Shown: positions 39,067 through 47,906 of the stretch, piece after piece
Layout: every line of letters begins with the position of its first letter
Numbering within the stretch: position 1 is the first letter of the stretch
Source: Calothrix sp. PCC 7507
GTDB lineage: Bacteria; Cyanobacteriota; Cyanobacteriia; Cyanobacteriales; Nostocaceae
DNA: 64,000 bases
Reading direction: 5' to 3'
Assembly: GCF_000316575.1 (NCBI RefSeq)
Contig: NC_019682.1
Span: 4,090,001-4,154,000 of the forward strand
Made by a program: the position numbers and the translations under genes
The notes under the pieces: model-generated
The model's input: only the letters and a program-made list of their open reading frames with translations
Told to the model about the DNA's origin: nothing
The model's database searches: none

Positions 39067-40005
39067 TTACAGATTGGCGATCGCTTCTGTAAATAGTTTC
39101 GAGACAAAGGGTAAGATAGCCCTGCTTTTAGCGTTGGCTTTACCTTCAGTAAATACCACGAGGAGGTAGGGAGGCTTGTCTGGTATCTCAATATACGCCG
39201 CATCATGGCGGACTTGACTTGTCCAACCCGCCTTTGACCAAATTTGGGCATTTTGGGGTAGTCCACCACCTAAAAAACCTGTCACCTGATCTTCTTCGAC
39301 ATCAGTGGGTAAATCTTCGGGGTTGAGACTGCGTTTGAGCAAAGCCATCATCGCCTGCGATCGCCCACTAGAAACTGCTACGCCACCGATAATACTATGC
39401 AATAATCGGGCGATCGCATTAGTCGTCAGCATGTTGCGATTATCCAGCGTCTCGCCGTAAAATGCCCTTTCCCGTCCATAGGGGCCATCACACCAAGTTT
39501 TTTGGCAAACATTAATTGTGTCCATTTCCTCCCACCCTAAAGTCTGGTAGTAACGGTTAACAATACTACGCTGAGACTTCCAGGTATCAAATGGCCCGAC
39601 AGGTAGCTCTGGGCCGGATGTAGTGCCGCTGAGAACATCCACAACCAAGCTGGTAGCATCATTGCTAGAGTCCACAATCATATCGCGGATGGCTCGCTCC
39701 AACTCCTTGGAGGTTTGAGTCATCCCTCTCTCTAGCCATTCATGTAACGCTACCAAGTAAAATAACTTGACGACACTCGCTGGGTAAATTCTCTCCACAC
39801 CACGATAAGTAAAACCACGGTAAATGTGGTTCCAAAAAGCATCAGGAGTTAAAGCACCACCAGTATTTACCAGTACAGGCGGATCGTAGACAATCCAAGT
39901 CAGAGCAATTTGATTACGAGCTAAGGTAGGAAATGCTGCCCAAGTTGTCTCTAAAATGTTTGACCCGATATTTTCGAGTTGTTCGTCTTTACGAAAGAAA
40001 ATCAT
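39067..40005 (-). CDS. serine hydrolase, class A beta-lactamase-like
   Basis: 312 residues. The nucleophile motif is SVVK (in YPASVVKLFYLVALHEW), the second motif is SSND near DSSNDATSLVV, and the KTG box appears as SKAG in WSKAGWTSQ. The fold is class A beta-lactamase/PBP-like, but the KTG change and absence of a signal peptide argue against a secreted beta-lactamase. A DD-peptidase or cytoplasmic esterase role is possible. Its start codon is only 22 bp from that of the divergent C40 peptidase. Confidence 0.75.
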   Translation of the reverse strand: MIFFRKDEQLENIGSNILETTWAAFPTLARNQIALTWIVYDPPVLVNTGGALTPDAFWNHIYRGFTYRGVERIYPASVVKLFYLVALHEWLERGMTQTSKELERAIRDMIVDSSNDATSLVVDVLSGTTSGPELPVGPFDTWKSQRSIVNRYYQTLGWEEMDTINVCQKTWCDGPYGRERAFYGETLDNRNMLTTNAIARLLHSIIGGVAVSSGRSQAMMALLKRSLNPEDLPTDVEEDQVTGFLGGGLPQNAQIWSKAGWTSQVRHDAAYIEIPDKPPYLLVVFTEGKANAKSRAILPFVSKLFTEAIANL

Positions 40006-40027
40006 TTTTAACTATTAACCTTGCAGT

Positions 40028-40765
40028 ATGGTAACAAATCAATCCACAATCCAAAATCACCAATCGGTTGAATACAATTGTCTCGCTGACTTGAACTTAT
40101 ATAATTCTCCTGAATGTCAGAGTTTGGCAACTCAAGCCTCAGCTGGACGACATTTACGAATAACATCAAATTATCAGGATGCAGCAGTTGAGGTGTATTT
40201 GTGTGAAGATGATTATCCAGGATGGGTTTCCCTTACCAATTTAGATTTATTACAACCAGCTACTTTACCTTATCAGGCGCGGTTATGGGCAGAATCTGAG
40301 ATTAAAAAATTGCTGCCAGAGGTAATTTCTTTTACTCACAAAGCGATGCAACAAGCAAATTATTACCTTTGGGGTGGTACGGTAGGGCCAAATTATGACT
40401 GTTCGGGGTTAATGCAGACGGCTTTTGTCTCGGTAGGGATTTGGTTACCGCGAGATGCTTATCAGCAGGAAGGTTTCACGCAACCAATTGCCATGACAGA
40501 ATTAGCACCAGGAGATTTGGTGTTTTTTGGCACTCCCCAAAAAGCAACTCATGTGGGGCTTTATTTGGGAGATAATCACTATATCCATAGTTCTGGGAAG
40601 ACTCAGGGACGAAATGGCATTGGCATTGATGTTTTATCGGAAATGGGAGATGAGGTTAGTCGGTCATATTACCAGCAGCTGCGCGGTGCGGGCAGAGTTG
40701 TGAAGAGTTACGAACCAAGGGGGGAGGCAGGGGGCAGGGCGCAGGGCGCAGGGGGAAAGAGTTAG
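40028..40765 (+). CDS. C40 (NlpC/P60) cell-wall peptidase with N-terminal SH3b domain
   Basis: 245 residues. The N-terminal bacterial SH3-like domain spans about 14-80 (YNCLADLNLYNSPECQSLA). The NlpC/P60 domain has catalytic Cys in PNYDCSGLMQTAF, His in KATHVGLYLGDN and a third polar residue in HYIHSSG. It matches the structurally studied Nostoc/Anabaena gamma-D-glutamyl-L-diamino acid endopeptidases that act on recycled murein peptides. No signal peptide. The last 14 residues (GEAGGRAQGAGGKS) are encoded by a GGGCGCA-type repeat, so the native C-terminus was probably extended by repeat growth. Confidence 0.88.
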   Translation: MVTNQSTIQNHQSVEYNCLADLNLYNSPECQSLATQASAGRHLRITSNYQDAAVEVYLCEDDYPGWVSLTNLDLLQPATLPYQARLWAESEIKKLLPEVISFTHKAMQQANYYLWGGTVGPNYDCSGLMQTAFVSVGIWLPRDAYQQEGFTQPIAMTELAPGDLVFFGTPQKATHVGLYLGDNHYIHSSGKTQGRNGIGIDVLSEMGDEVSRSYYQQLRGAGRVVKSYEPRGEAGGRAQGAGGKS

Positions 40766-40869
40766 AGTCTTACAGGCAGAGAAAGCACAATGCCAATGCA
40801 CGAAAGGGCCCAGGGGGAAAGAGTTAGAGACAAATCAAAAGTTTCTTCATTTTGAATTTTGAATTGCTT

Positions 40870-41883
40870 ATGAGGAGTGGGTGGGTTTCGGAAAGGGTGA
40901 GTGGGGAAAATGGGGCGATTTTAGCCGCTGTCCCAGATGTTTCGGTGGTGGTGCCGGTGCGGGATGAGGTGGAGAGTTTGCCGTTGCTACTAGAAGCGAT
41001 CGCATCTACTTTATCAGCTAGTCAGTTGAATTATGAAATCATCTGCATAGATGACGGTTCTACAGATGGTTCAGCGGAATTTCTCAAAGCAGAAGCCCAA
41101 AGACGCAGCGATTTAAAAGCGGTGATTCTGCGGCGCAATTATGGTCAAACAGCGGCGATGGCTGCTGGTTTTAATTATGCACTGGGGAAAGCGATCGTCA
41201 CTTTAGATGCTGATTTGCAAAATGACCCAGCTGACATCCCCATGCTGTTGGCCAAACTGGATGAGGGTTATGATTTGGTGAGTGGTTGGCGGCAAAAACG
41301 CCAAGATGGGGCGATAAATCGCTTACTTCCTTCCAAAATTGCTAACTGGTTAATTCGCCGTACCACTAGCGTTGATATTCACGACTATGGCTGTTCTTTG
41401 AAAGCTTATCGGGCCGAATTAGTGGCAGATATGCACCTCTATGGGGAACTACACCGATTTTTACCGGCTTTGGCCTATATTGAAGGGGCCAGAATTACAG
41501 AAATGCCTGTGCGTCATCACCCCCGGCGTTTCGGTCGCAGTAAGTATGGGATATCGCGGACGTTCCGGGTATTGATGGACTTGTTAACTATTTTGTTTAT
41601 GAAAAAGTTCCTCACCCGCCCAATGCACGTTTTTGGGCTATTGGGCTTAATTTCGATGGTTGTGGGTGTGGGGATTGGAATTTACTTGACTTTTGTTAAA
41701 TTGGCTTGGCATGAGGACATCGGTAATCGCCCGCTGCTAATTTTAGCAGTTCTCCTGCTAGTGACTGGGGTACAGCTGTTTTGCTTTGGTCTTTTAGCTG
41801 AGTTGCTAATGCGTACTTACCACGAATCTCAGGGTCGTCCCATCTATCGTGTGCGAGAGGTAATAGCAAAAAATATTAAGTAA
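40870..41883 (+). CDS. glycosyltransferase family 2, DPM/ArnC-like, membrane-anchored
   Basis: 337 residues from the ATG at 40870 (preceded by an upstream in-frame TTG). The GT2 domain (about 25-240) shows VSVVVPVRDEVESLPLLLEA, IICIDDGSTDGS, a DADLQNDP DxD motif, and RRFGRSKYG with the conserved basic loop. Two C-terminal TM helices (about 260-282 and 294-318) are typical of polyprenyl-phosphate sugar transferases. It probably loads a sugar on a lipid carrier for surface glycans. Confidence 0.85.
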   Translation: MRSGWVSERVSGENGAILAAVPDVSVVVPVRDEVESLPLLLEAIASTLSASQLNYEIICIDDGSTDGSAEFLKAEAQRRSDLKAVILRRNYGQTAAMAAGFNYALGKAIVTLDADLQNDPADIPMLLAKLDEGYDLVSGWRQKRQDGAINRLLPSKIANWLIRRTTSVDIHDYGCSLKAYRAELVADMHLYGELHRFLPALAYIEGARITEMPVRHHPRRFGRSKYGISRTFRVLMDLLTILFMKKFLTRPMHVFGLLGLISMVVGVGIGIYLTFVKLAWHEDIGNRPLLILAVLLLVTGVQLFCFGLLAELLMRTYHESQGRPIYRVREVIAKNIK

Positions 41884-41893
41884 CGTAACAATA

Positions 41894-41938
41894 GTTAACA
41901 GTGAACAGTTATCAGTGTGATCACTGTTCACTGTTAAC
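41894..41938. terminator. perfect 16-bp repeat hairpin after the glycosyltransferase
   Basis: GTTAACAGTGAACAGT and its exact complement are separated by 13 bases. Built from the same heptamers as at 2370. It lies between co-directional genes. Confidence 0.5.
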
Positions 41939-41964
41939 TGTTCACTGATTTAATTGTATCTACC

Positions 41965-43197
41965 TTGAAAGCTTTTGATAGTTTTGATGCCCATCTGCGG
42001 CGTAACCTGCTGACTTTATTCACAGCAGGTTTGTTGTTCTGGTCGAGTATGGCTGCTTTGTTACCGACCTTACCGCTGTACTTGGAGGATGTGGGTGGAA
42101 GTACGCAACAAATTGGGATTGTGATGGGTGGTTTTGCGATCGGATTGTTGATGTTTCGTCCCATGCTGGGAAGACTTGCAGATCAGCGTGGTCGGAAAAT
42201 TCTTTTATTAATTGGTGTTATTATCGCCGCGATCGCCCCTTTTGGTTACTTAGCTTTTAAATCAATGGCGATGTTGACTGTGGTACGCGCCTTTCATGGC
42301 GTTAGTGTGGCGGCTTTCACCACTGGCTACAGTGCATTGGTGGCAGATTTAGCACCTGTGGAAAGTCGTGGCGAAATTATTGGTTACATGAGTCTCACAG
42401 CGCCGATTGGTTTAGCGATTGGGCCTGCTTTGGGAGGATATTTACAAGCAGCAGTGGGCTACCCACTCTTATTTCTTGTCGCTGCTGAATTGGCTTTTGT
42501 GGCGCTGTTGGCTACTTTACAAATCGTCAATCCACCGCTGCAAAAACCCCGGGAAACAGAAAGTAGCAATAGCAAATTTTGGCATCTTTTGATCAGTCAC
42601 CGGGTGAGAGTGCCTACAGTAGTGATGTTACTGGTGGGGTTAGGTCTGGGGACTGTGCATACCTTTGTGGGATTATTCATCAAATCAACTGGGGTAGATT
42701 TGAATGTGGGGTTGTTTTTTACGGGTGCAGCAGTTGCTAGTTTTAGTGTGAGGCTGTTTGCTGGTAAGGCGAGCGATCGCTTAGGTCGTGGTTTGTTTAT
42801 TACTTGCAGCATTGTGGCTTACACTGTTTCATTACTAATTTTGTGGCAAGCCAACAGTGCGATCGCTTTTTTAATCGCGGCGTGTCTTGAAGGCTGTGGC
42901 GGTGGTACGCTGATTTCTATGGTGATTACAATGATGGCAGACCGCTCATTTCCTCAAGAACGGGGACAAGTTTTTGCTATATGTGTAGCTGGATTTGACC
43001 TGGGGATTGCGATCGCCGCGCCTGTTTTCGGTTCTCTTGCCGAACAAATCGGTTACCGCAATATGTTTGGTTTCTCTGCTATTTTGACTTTTCTGGCATT
43101 CCTGATCTTCCTGACTCAGTCCAGCAAAAACTTATCTAATTCTCTGCGTTTTGCTCTTGGCCGTAGTGAAGATGTCTACTCATTAAATAAACTATAA
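41965..43197 (+). CDS. MFS transporter
   Basis: 410 residues with about twelve hydrophobic segments. The MFS signature loop between TM2 and TM3 is seen as GRLADQRGRKILLL, and its C-half equivalent is GKASDRLGRGLFI. The first start in frame is a TTG (41965, LKAFDSFDAHLRRN); no better ATG exists until inside TM1. The family exports drugs or metabolites by proton antiport; no substrate is suggested by context. A strong terminator follows immediately. Confidence 0.82.
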   Translation: MKAFDSFDAHLRRNLLTLFTAGLLFWSSMAALLPTLPLYLEDVGGSTQQIGIVMGGFAIGLLMFRPMLGRLADQRGRKILLLIGVIIAAIAPFGYLAFKSMAMLTVVRAFHGVSVAAFTTGYSALVADLAPVESRGEIIGYMSLTAPIGLAIGPALGGYLQAAVGYPLLFLVAAELAFVALLATLQIVNPPLQKPRETESSNSKFWHLLISHRVRVPTVVMLLVGLGLGTVHTFVGLFIKSTGVDLNVGLFFTGAAVASFSVRLFAGKASDRLGRGLFITCSIVAYTVSLLILWQANSAIAFLIAACLEGCGGGTLISMVITMMADRSFPQERGQVFAICVAGFDLGIAIAAPVFGSLAEQIGYRNMFGFSAILTFLAFLIFLTQSSKNLSNSLRFALGRSEDVYSLNKL

Positions 43198-43229
43198 AAG
43201 CAGAGACGCGATAAACCGCGTCTCTGCTT
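43197..43229. terminator. strong hairpin after MFS gene
   Basis: AAGCAGAGACGCG, ATAAAC and CGCGTCTCTGCTT form a perfect 13-bp stem that starts at the MFS stop codon. It faces tRNA-Arg on the other strand, so it may terminate both transcripts. Confidence 0.75.
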
Positions 43230-43237
43230 CCAATCAA

Positions 43238-43311
43238 CGGGCGAGGAGGGATTCGAACCCCCGACACCGTGGTCCGTAGCCACGTGCTCTAGTCCACTGA
43301 GCTACACGCCC
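43238..43311 (-). tRNA. tRNA-Arg(ACG)
   Basis: 74-nt tRNA on the minus strand: acceptor GGGCGTG with CTCGCCC (one T-T mismatch), D arm AGCTCAGTGGACTAGAGC, anticodon loop CTACGGA giving ACG, T arm GGGGGTTCGAATCCC. No encoded CCA. Confidence 0.95.
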
Positions 43312-43346
43312 CTATCCAGAAAATTATAATATCACATTCTCACAAA

Positions 43347-43862
43347 ATGACGCAAGAAAATTTTTTATCGCCTTCTCCCGCAGCCGATTTAACTCATCTG
43401 GATGCTCAAGGACAAGCGCAGATGGTGGATGTATCTGACAAAATCCCTACAGTTCGCCAAGCTGTAGCCTCCGCCAAGGTGCGGATGTTGCCAGAAACTT
43501 TTGCTACGATTCAAGCCGGCAATGCTCCCAAAGGGGATGTGTTGGCGACTGCCAGGTTAGCGGGAATTATGGCAGCCAAACAGACAGCTAACTTAATTCC
43601 TCTGTGCCATCCATTGCCGTTGCAAAAAATTGAGGTGACGGTGACACCAGATCCGCAGTTACCAGGCTATCAAATTCAGGCGATCGTCAAAACCAAAGCT
43701 GAAACTGGCGTGGAAATGGAAGCTTTAACTGCAGTTTCTGTTGCTGCCTTAACCTTATACGATATGGCCAAAGCCTTAGAAAAGTCGATTCAAATTGTAG
43801 AGATTCGCCTATTGAGTAAAACTGGCGGGAAATCTGGTGAATATTCCCCGCCAGAACCATAG
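43347..43862 (+). CDS. moaC: cyclic pyranopterin monophosphate synthase
   Basis: 171 residues. MoaC hallmarks are [69 protein letters not shown] and the C-terminal [10 protein letters not shown]. It acts after MoaA to form cyclic pyranopterin monophosphate in molybdenum-cofactor synthesis. No other moa gene is adjacent. The start ATG is 35 bp from the divergent tRNA-Arg. Confidence 0.93.
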   Translation: MTQENFLSPSPAADLTHLDAQGQAQMVDVSDKIPTVRQAVASAKVRMLPETFATIQAGNAPKGDVLATARLAGIMAAKQTANLIPLCHPLPLQKIEVTVTPDPQLPGYQIQAIVKTKAETGVEMEALTAVSVAALTLYDMAKALEKSIQIVEIRLLSKTGGKSGEYSPPEP

Positions 43863-43863
43863 C

Positions 43864-44067
43864 CTAGACGATATCGCCTATGGCTTTGTTAAGGTCGGCG
43901 GGACTGTTGAACTCTTCATCGTCTGGCAATTGCTCTAAGATTGAGAGTACATCCTGATCAGCCTTTTGCTTTTTAGCATGTTTAATCAATTGTTGTTTAT
44001 CAGCAGGATAATCAACACCTTTCAAGTGTTTCTGGATTTCAACTGGATTTGCCTTAGTCATTTTCAT
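43864..44067 (-). CDS. DUF2795 family small protein
   Basis: 67 residues with the DUF2795 pattern: NPVEIQKHLKGVDYPADKQQLIKHAKKQ, then DVLSILEQLPDDEEFNSPADLNKAIG. It is a small helical, possibly nucleic-acid-associated protein of unknown function. The stop lies two bases from the moaC stop, so the genes are tightly convergent. Confidence 0.8.
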   Translation of the reverse strand: MKMTKANPVEIQKHLKGVDYPADKQQLIKHAKKQKADQDVLSILEQLPDDEEFNSPADLNKAIGDIV

Positions 44068-44287
44068 CCACCTCTAAAGGTCATCTATATATTCACCAGT
44101 TGATTTATTGCCTCCCTCTATCAAAAAGATGAATAAAAAACTCCACCCACAAGGGGATGGAGGACCTTCAGTTCGATTATGCCAAAATAAACTTCTTGCT
44201 GATGTCCTATTTTTTAGGTTTTATAGCAACCCCATACCCAAAAACTTTAAAATAATGAGTGTGTATTAAAACCTGTAACAAATATTT

Positions 44288-44536
44288 ATGCCTCCTCGTT
44301 GGCCTACTAAACCCGATCGCCAAGACCCCGCTTACCGTAAAATAGACGATCGCATGAATTTTGCCGTACATGTGGCGATCGCCGCTACGATTAATTCTGG
44401 ACTATGGTTTGTTCATAATCTCAAAGCAGCTACCTGGGAATGGCTTCCTTGGGTGACAGCTGGTTGGATCGGAGTATTGTTGGTGCATCTGATTTATATT
44501 AGTGCGATCGCCAACTACTCCCAAAAATCAACCTGA
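44288..44536 (+). CDS. small two-TM domain protein
   Basis: 82 residues of the 2TM-domain type. A charged N-terminus (PTKPDRQDPAYRKIDDRMNF) precedes two hydrophobic helices (about 24-45 and 52-74) with Trp-rich ends. It is an inner-membrane protein of unknown function, and similar proteins are widespread in cyanobacteria. Upstream (44149-44172) a small hairpin CTCCACCC-GGGGATGGAG sits between it and the divergent DUF2795 gene. Confidence 0.7.
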   Translation: MPPRWPTKPDRQDPAYRKIDDRMNFAVHVAIAATINSGLWFVHNLKAATWEWLPWVTAGWIGVLLVHLIYISAIANYSQKST

Positions 44537-44655
44537 AGAAGGACTGCTGATGCTAGGGCATTTGTAACCTGTGGCTGTAGGTCAGTCTGGCTAATTGAGC
44601 GATAATATTAAATAGCCTGGGAGTTTACATTCTTTATGAAGATAGGGTTATTTTT

Positions 44656-44964
44656 ATGGCTAAGACTAACACTACAGAACTACTCGAAGCCCTAGCAGCT
44701 GAAATTGGCGAAAATGTCTACATAGATATTGCAAAGTGGCATCTTCATTTATCTGATGCCAAGTTGCATACAGTTGTTGCCGAACAACTGTATCCTTTAA
44801 TTACTTCTAAGACTGTAAGTGAAGACGGTGTAATCGCCGTCCTAGAATCTATTAAAGTCAAAATTGGTGGCGGAAGAAAAGAACTGCCTTTAATCGATTT
44901 ACTACCACTGCAAGGACAAGTTAACTTAGTAGATATTTTAGAAAAGTATCAGCGCGAAATTTAA
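44656..44964 (+). CDS. DUF3181 family protein
   Basis: 102 residues conserved in cyanobacteria: LLEALAAEIGENVYIDIAKWHLHLSDAKLH, VVAEQLYPLI, IKVKIGGGRKELPLIDLLP and a C-terminal VDILEKYQREI. Soluble and mostly helical, with no known function. It is probably translated alone. The next gene on the same strand is 110 bp away. Confidence 0.8.
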   Translation: MAKTNTTELLEALAAEIGENVYIDIAKWHLHLSDAKLHTVVAEQLYPLITSKTVSEDGVIAVLESIKVKIGGGRKELPLIDLLPLQGQVNLVDILEKYQREI

Positions 44965-45073
44965 TTTTTGTCTGAGTAAGCACACAACAGTTAACTTTAA
45001 GAAAGATTTTCAAATTCTCAGAAGATTTGGGAGTCTAATGTTTTACTGTCTAAATAATGGAGGTATATTTATT

Positions 45074-45292
45074 ATGTTTTTGCAAACCAAAGATACCCAG
45101 GATTTAGTGAAAATTCTTGATATTCAAGAATTAATCGATCCCAATAATGACATTGTTCATGCACAAGACCAAGAAGGTGAAGAAGAACAAGAACCTGATA
45201 TTTTCAAAAAAGAAAATCTAACTTTTCCTTCAGGCGAGATTCTACCACGTTGCTGGTTAGACGCTAACTATCGCAAAGCTCAAGTTTCATAG
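45074..45292 (+). CDS. small acidic conserved hypothetical protein
   Basis: 72 residues from the ATG at 45074. GGAGG 11 bases upstream supports this start over the in-frame ATG at 45038. Sequence features are LVKILDIQELIDPNND, an acidic stretch (GEEEQEPDIF) and a conserved-looking end PSGEILPRCWLDANYR. Not recognised. The palindrome at 45308 may terminate its transcript. Confidence 0.6.
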   Translation: MFLQTKDTQDLVKILDIQELIDPNNDIVHAQDQEGEEEQEPDIFKKENLTFPSGEILPRCWLDANYRKAQVS

Positions 45293-45307
45293 TAGTACCA
45301 TGATTTT

Positions 45308-45324
45308 GGTGGGCAATGCCCACC
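45308..45324. repeat. family-C palindrome core
   Basis: GGTGGGCAATGCCCACC is followed by CTAC, the core of the element at 8159-8288. It lies between convergent genes. Confidence 0.7.
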
Positions 45325-45339
45325 CTACAATACTAAAAA

Positions 45340-45819
45340 CTACGTCCTAGTTGATGAAGCAGCTTTTTCTACTATTAATGTCGCTTCAGCTTCAGAACGT
45401 GGGAAAAATCTTTTAGTTATCCAGTAAGTAACGATGTGAGAAAGCAATCCTAAAGGGCCCGCAAATAAGCACATTCCAAGGGAATGAAATGTCCAAATAC
45501 CTGTTTTCTGTCCTTCCCAATATATCCAACGACCAACGAACAAATCCATTACTAAAAAATGAATCCAACCTGTAGCAGCAGCTGTTTCATCGGTAAAAAA
45601 GCGGGCAATATCTGCTAATTGAGGATTAGATAAAGCTTGAGCGTTTTCTGGTGTAATGCTGCTGACAAACAAATATAAATAAGCTCCAGCTAAAACTACA
45701 AAGGGTAGATACGATTCCATAATCCTGCGTGTTACTTGCCAATTTGGCAGGAGAATCATTAATGTCCAAAAAGGCAAAACGAACAGATTGGCAACGTTGA
45801 ATAGTTGAGTGATAGTCAT
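45340..45819 (-). CDS. ABA4-like (DUF4281) membrane protein
   Basis: 159 residues from the ATG at 45819; the frame extends three codons further only through a TTG. Four hydrophobic segments are present, with FNVANLFVLPFWTLMILLP, GWIHFLVMDLFVGRWIYWEG and a C-terminal MCLFAGPLGLLSHIVTYW. These match the plant/cyanobacterial ABA DEFICIENT 4 family. In plants ABA4 is needed for neoxanthin formation. Cyanobacterial members are uncharacterised, but a carotenoid link is plausible. Confidence 0.82.
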   Translation of the reverse strand: MTITQLFNVANLFVLPFWTLMILLPNWQVTRRIMESYLPFVVLAGAYLYLFVSSITPENAQALSNPQLADIARFFTDETAAATGWIHFLVMDLFVGRWIYWEGQKTGIWTFHSLGMCLFAGPLGLLSHIVTYWITKRFFPRSEAEATLIVEKAASSTRT

Positions 45820-45873
45820 AAGAGTCAAGAGTCAAAAGTCAAGGATTATTCTCCCAGTCCCCATTGCCAAAAA

Positions 45874-46908
45874 TTATAAGGCTACAAGTTGCGATTCAAT
45901 TTCTGCAGATTTCAAATCACGTCCAATAAAAACTAAACGGGTTTGTCTTGCTTCTTCTGGTTGCCAAAGGCGATCGTAAAACTGATCAAATCGTGTTCCT
46001 ACGCCTTGCATGACTAGACGCATGGGTTTATTTGGTACGGCTACAAAGCCTTTAATCCGGTAAATTTCTTGTTGATTTACCAATGTTTGTAATTGTTTCT
46101 GCAGCTTTTCTGGGTCAAAAGACCGGTCTAAAATCAGGTGAGTTGAGGTAATCTCTTCGTCGTGGTTGTGGTCTTCTTCAGTGTCATGATGACTGGGACG
46201 GCTATCTAAATTATCTTCAACTGCGGCTTGAAATCCTAGTAAAATAGATGCATCGAGTTGACCACGATCGCTCTCGACAATCTTCACAACTCTGGGCAAT
46301 TCTTGTTTAACTAGCGCTTCAACTCGCGCCTTTGTCTCGGCATCGACTAAGTCAGTTTTATTCAACACCACCAAATCTGCACAAGCAAGTTGGTCTTCAA
46401 ACAGTTCTTGCAATGGTGTTTCATGTTCTAGACTATCATCTGCTTGTCTCTGGGCAGCGATCGCTTCCGGATCGCTAGCAAATGTCCCAGCGGCTACGGC
46501 TGCACAATCGACGACGGTAATCACTGCATCCACTGTCGCACCGGCACGAATTTCTTGCCAGCGAAAAGCCTTCACCAAGGGTTTAGGTAAGGCTAAACCA
46601 GAGGTTTCAATTAAAATACAGTCGATGCTATCTCGCCGCTTCAGCAACTGTTGCATCATCGGGAAAAATTCTTCCTGCACAGTGCAACATAAGCAGCCGT
46701 TCGTTAATTCAAAAATATTACTTTCACCATCTTCTGGACAAATTTGACAGGATTTCAATAATTCACCATCAATACCGAGTTCGCCAAATTCGTTCACTAA
46801 AACCGCAATGCGTCGTCCTTGGTTATTTTGAAGTAGATGGCGAATTAGACTAGTTTTGCCACTTCCTAAGAAGCCTGTAATCACCGTGACAGGAATTTTT
46901 GTAGCCAT
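45874..46908 (-). CDS. CobW/P47K-type G3E GTPase metallochaperone
   Basis: 344 residues. Walker A is in VTVITGFLGSGKTSLIRHLL, the metal-binding motif is CLCC in ELTNGCLCCTV, and NKTD provides guanine specificity. A His/Asp/Glu-rich loop (SHHDTEEDHNHDEE) is followed by the CobW C-terminal domain (RIKGFVAVPNKP). Such proteins deliver Zn or Co to target enzymes. A CobW role in cobalamin synthesis versus a zinc-stress role cannot be decided, because no cob gene or readable Zur box is adjacent. Confidence 0.85.
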   Translation of the reverse strand: MATKIPVTVITGFLGSGKTSLIRHLLQNNQGRRIAVLVNEFGELGIDGELLKSCQICPEDGESNIFELTNGCLCCTVQEEFFPMMQQLLKRRDSIDCILIETSGLALPKPLVKAFRWQEIRAGATVDAVITVVDCAAVAAGTFASDPEAIAAQRQADDSLEHETPLQELFEDQLACADLVVLNKTDLVDAETKARVEALVKQELPRVVKIVESDRGQLDASILLGFQAAVEDNLDSRPSHHDTEEDHNHDEEITSTHLILDRSFDPEKLQKQLQTLVNQQEIYRIKGFVAVPNKPMRLVMQGVGTRFDQFYDRLWQPEEARQTRLVFIGRDLKSAEIESQLVAL

Positions 46909-47117
46909 TTTTCATTTAATAGGGAATGGGGTATTGGGTATGGGAAATTAAAATTTTTCCCTATTTCCCAATCCTGTGGAACTTCAAATCTCAATAAAAC
47001 AGTCTTGACTTAAGATTTATTTAGGTAAGTATCTATTAGTTAGTATATTTGCCATTTTTTCACCATACTTCTATAAGCTTACCAAATAATCGTCTCACCA
47101 AAGAAGGTATTTAAGTT

Positions 47118-47798
47118 ATGAAAATCGGAATTATCGGTAGTGGTAATATGGGGCGTTCTTTAGGTATTCTCTGGGCACAACAGGGACATCAAGTATATTT
47201 TGGTTCCCGTGATGCAGCAAAAGGCATGGCTGTCGCTGAATTTGCCGCAAGTGGAACGCAAGGCGGTACAAATGATGAGGCGGCGGCGTTTGCTGATGTA
47301 ATTTTGTGGACAGCACGAGGTGTAATGCCAAAAGAATTGCTATCTAACACTGAAGTTCTCAATAGCAAAATCATCATTGATTGCAACAACCAAGAGATCC
47401 CTGCTGAATTTGCTTATCCGATGATCGCCGAATCGTTAGCTGAGAAGCTAGCAAAAGTAATACCAAATGCTCGTGTGGTGAAAGCATTTAATACAATGGC
47501 GCAGGAGGTTTTTGAATTAGCACCAGAACCACTCAAGGATTATCAAGTTTCGGTTTTTGTCGCTGGGGATGACGAACCAGCAAAAAAAATAGTCATGCAG
47601 CTGGCTGAGGAGATTGGATTTGTGCCAGTGGATTCTGGTATTTTACGTAACGCCCGATTGGTAGAAGGTTTAGGTGATTTCATTCGCCTAATCATTATTG
47701 GCCAGCAACAAGGCAGTTATGCAACTATTTCTGTTAATATCCTACCTACTGCACAAGAACAGCGCTTAGGCGGACGGCAAGCTTCCGCTTTGAAGTGA
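47118..47798 (+). CDS. NADPH-dependent F420 reductase-like oxidoreductase
   Basis: 226 residues with an N-terminal Rossmann motif (KIGIIGSGNMGRSLGILWAQQGH), SRDAAKGMAVAE, and VVKAFNTM followed by VFVAGDDEPAKKIV. This matches the FNO/NpdG-like group (F420_oxidored domain). Many members in organisms without F420 act on other substrates, so the cofactor partner is unclear. It is convergent with heme oxygenase, and a very long hairpin lies between them. Confidence 0.8.
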   Translation: MKIGIIGSGNMGRSLGILWAQQGHQVYFGSRDAAKGMAVAEFAASGTQGGTNDEAAAFADVILWTARGVMPKELLSNTEVLNSKIIIDCNNQEIPAEFAYPMIAESLAEKLAKVIPNARVVKAFNTMAQEVFELAPEPLKDYQVSVFVAGDDEPAKKIVMQLAEEIGFVPVDSGILRNARLVEGLGDFIRLIIIGQQQGSYATISVNILPTAQEQRLGGRQASALK

Positions 47799-47816
47799 AT
47801 CCTCAATGGACAAAAC

Positions 47817-47881
47817 TTAGGGGCAATTTCCCTGTGGTTGCTTTGCTGACAATAAAGTAATCACAGAAATATTGCCCCTAA
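47817..47881. terminator. 28-bp-stem hairpin between convergent genes
   Basis: Positions 47817-47844 (TTAGGGGCAATTTC onward) pair with 47854-47881 (ending ATTGCCCCTAA) with only a few mismatches, around a 9-base loop. It likely ends both the reductase and heme oxygenase transcripts, or could be a solitary MITE. Confidence 0.65.
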
Positions 47882-47906
47882 TTAAAATTTAGGGCGATCG
47901 CACAAT

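Noticed and set aside
39067-40005. True class A beta-lactamase
   Set aside because: No signal peptide, and the KTG box is SKAG. A different serine hydrolase role is more likely.
44149-44172. IS200/IS605 end-type hairpin (CTCCACCC-GGGGATGGAG)
   Set aside because: No tnpA or tnpB remnant nearby and no second end; could be a simple hairpin.
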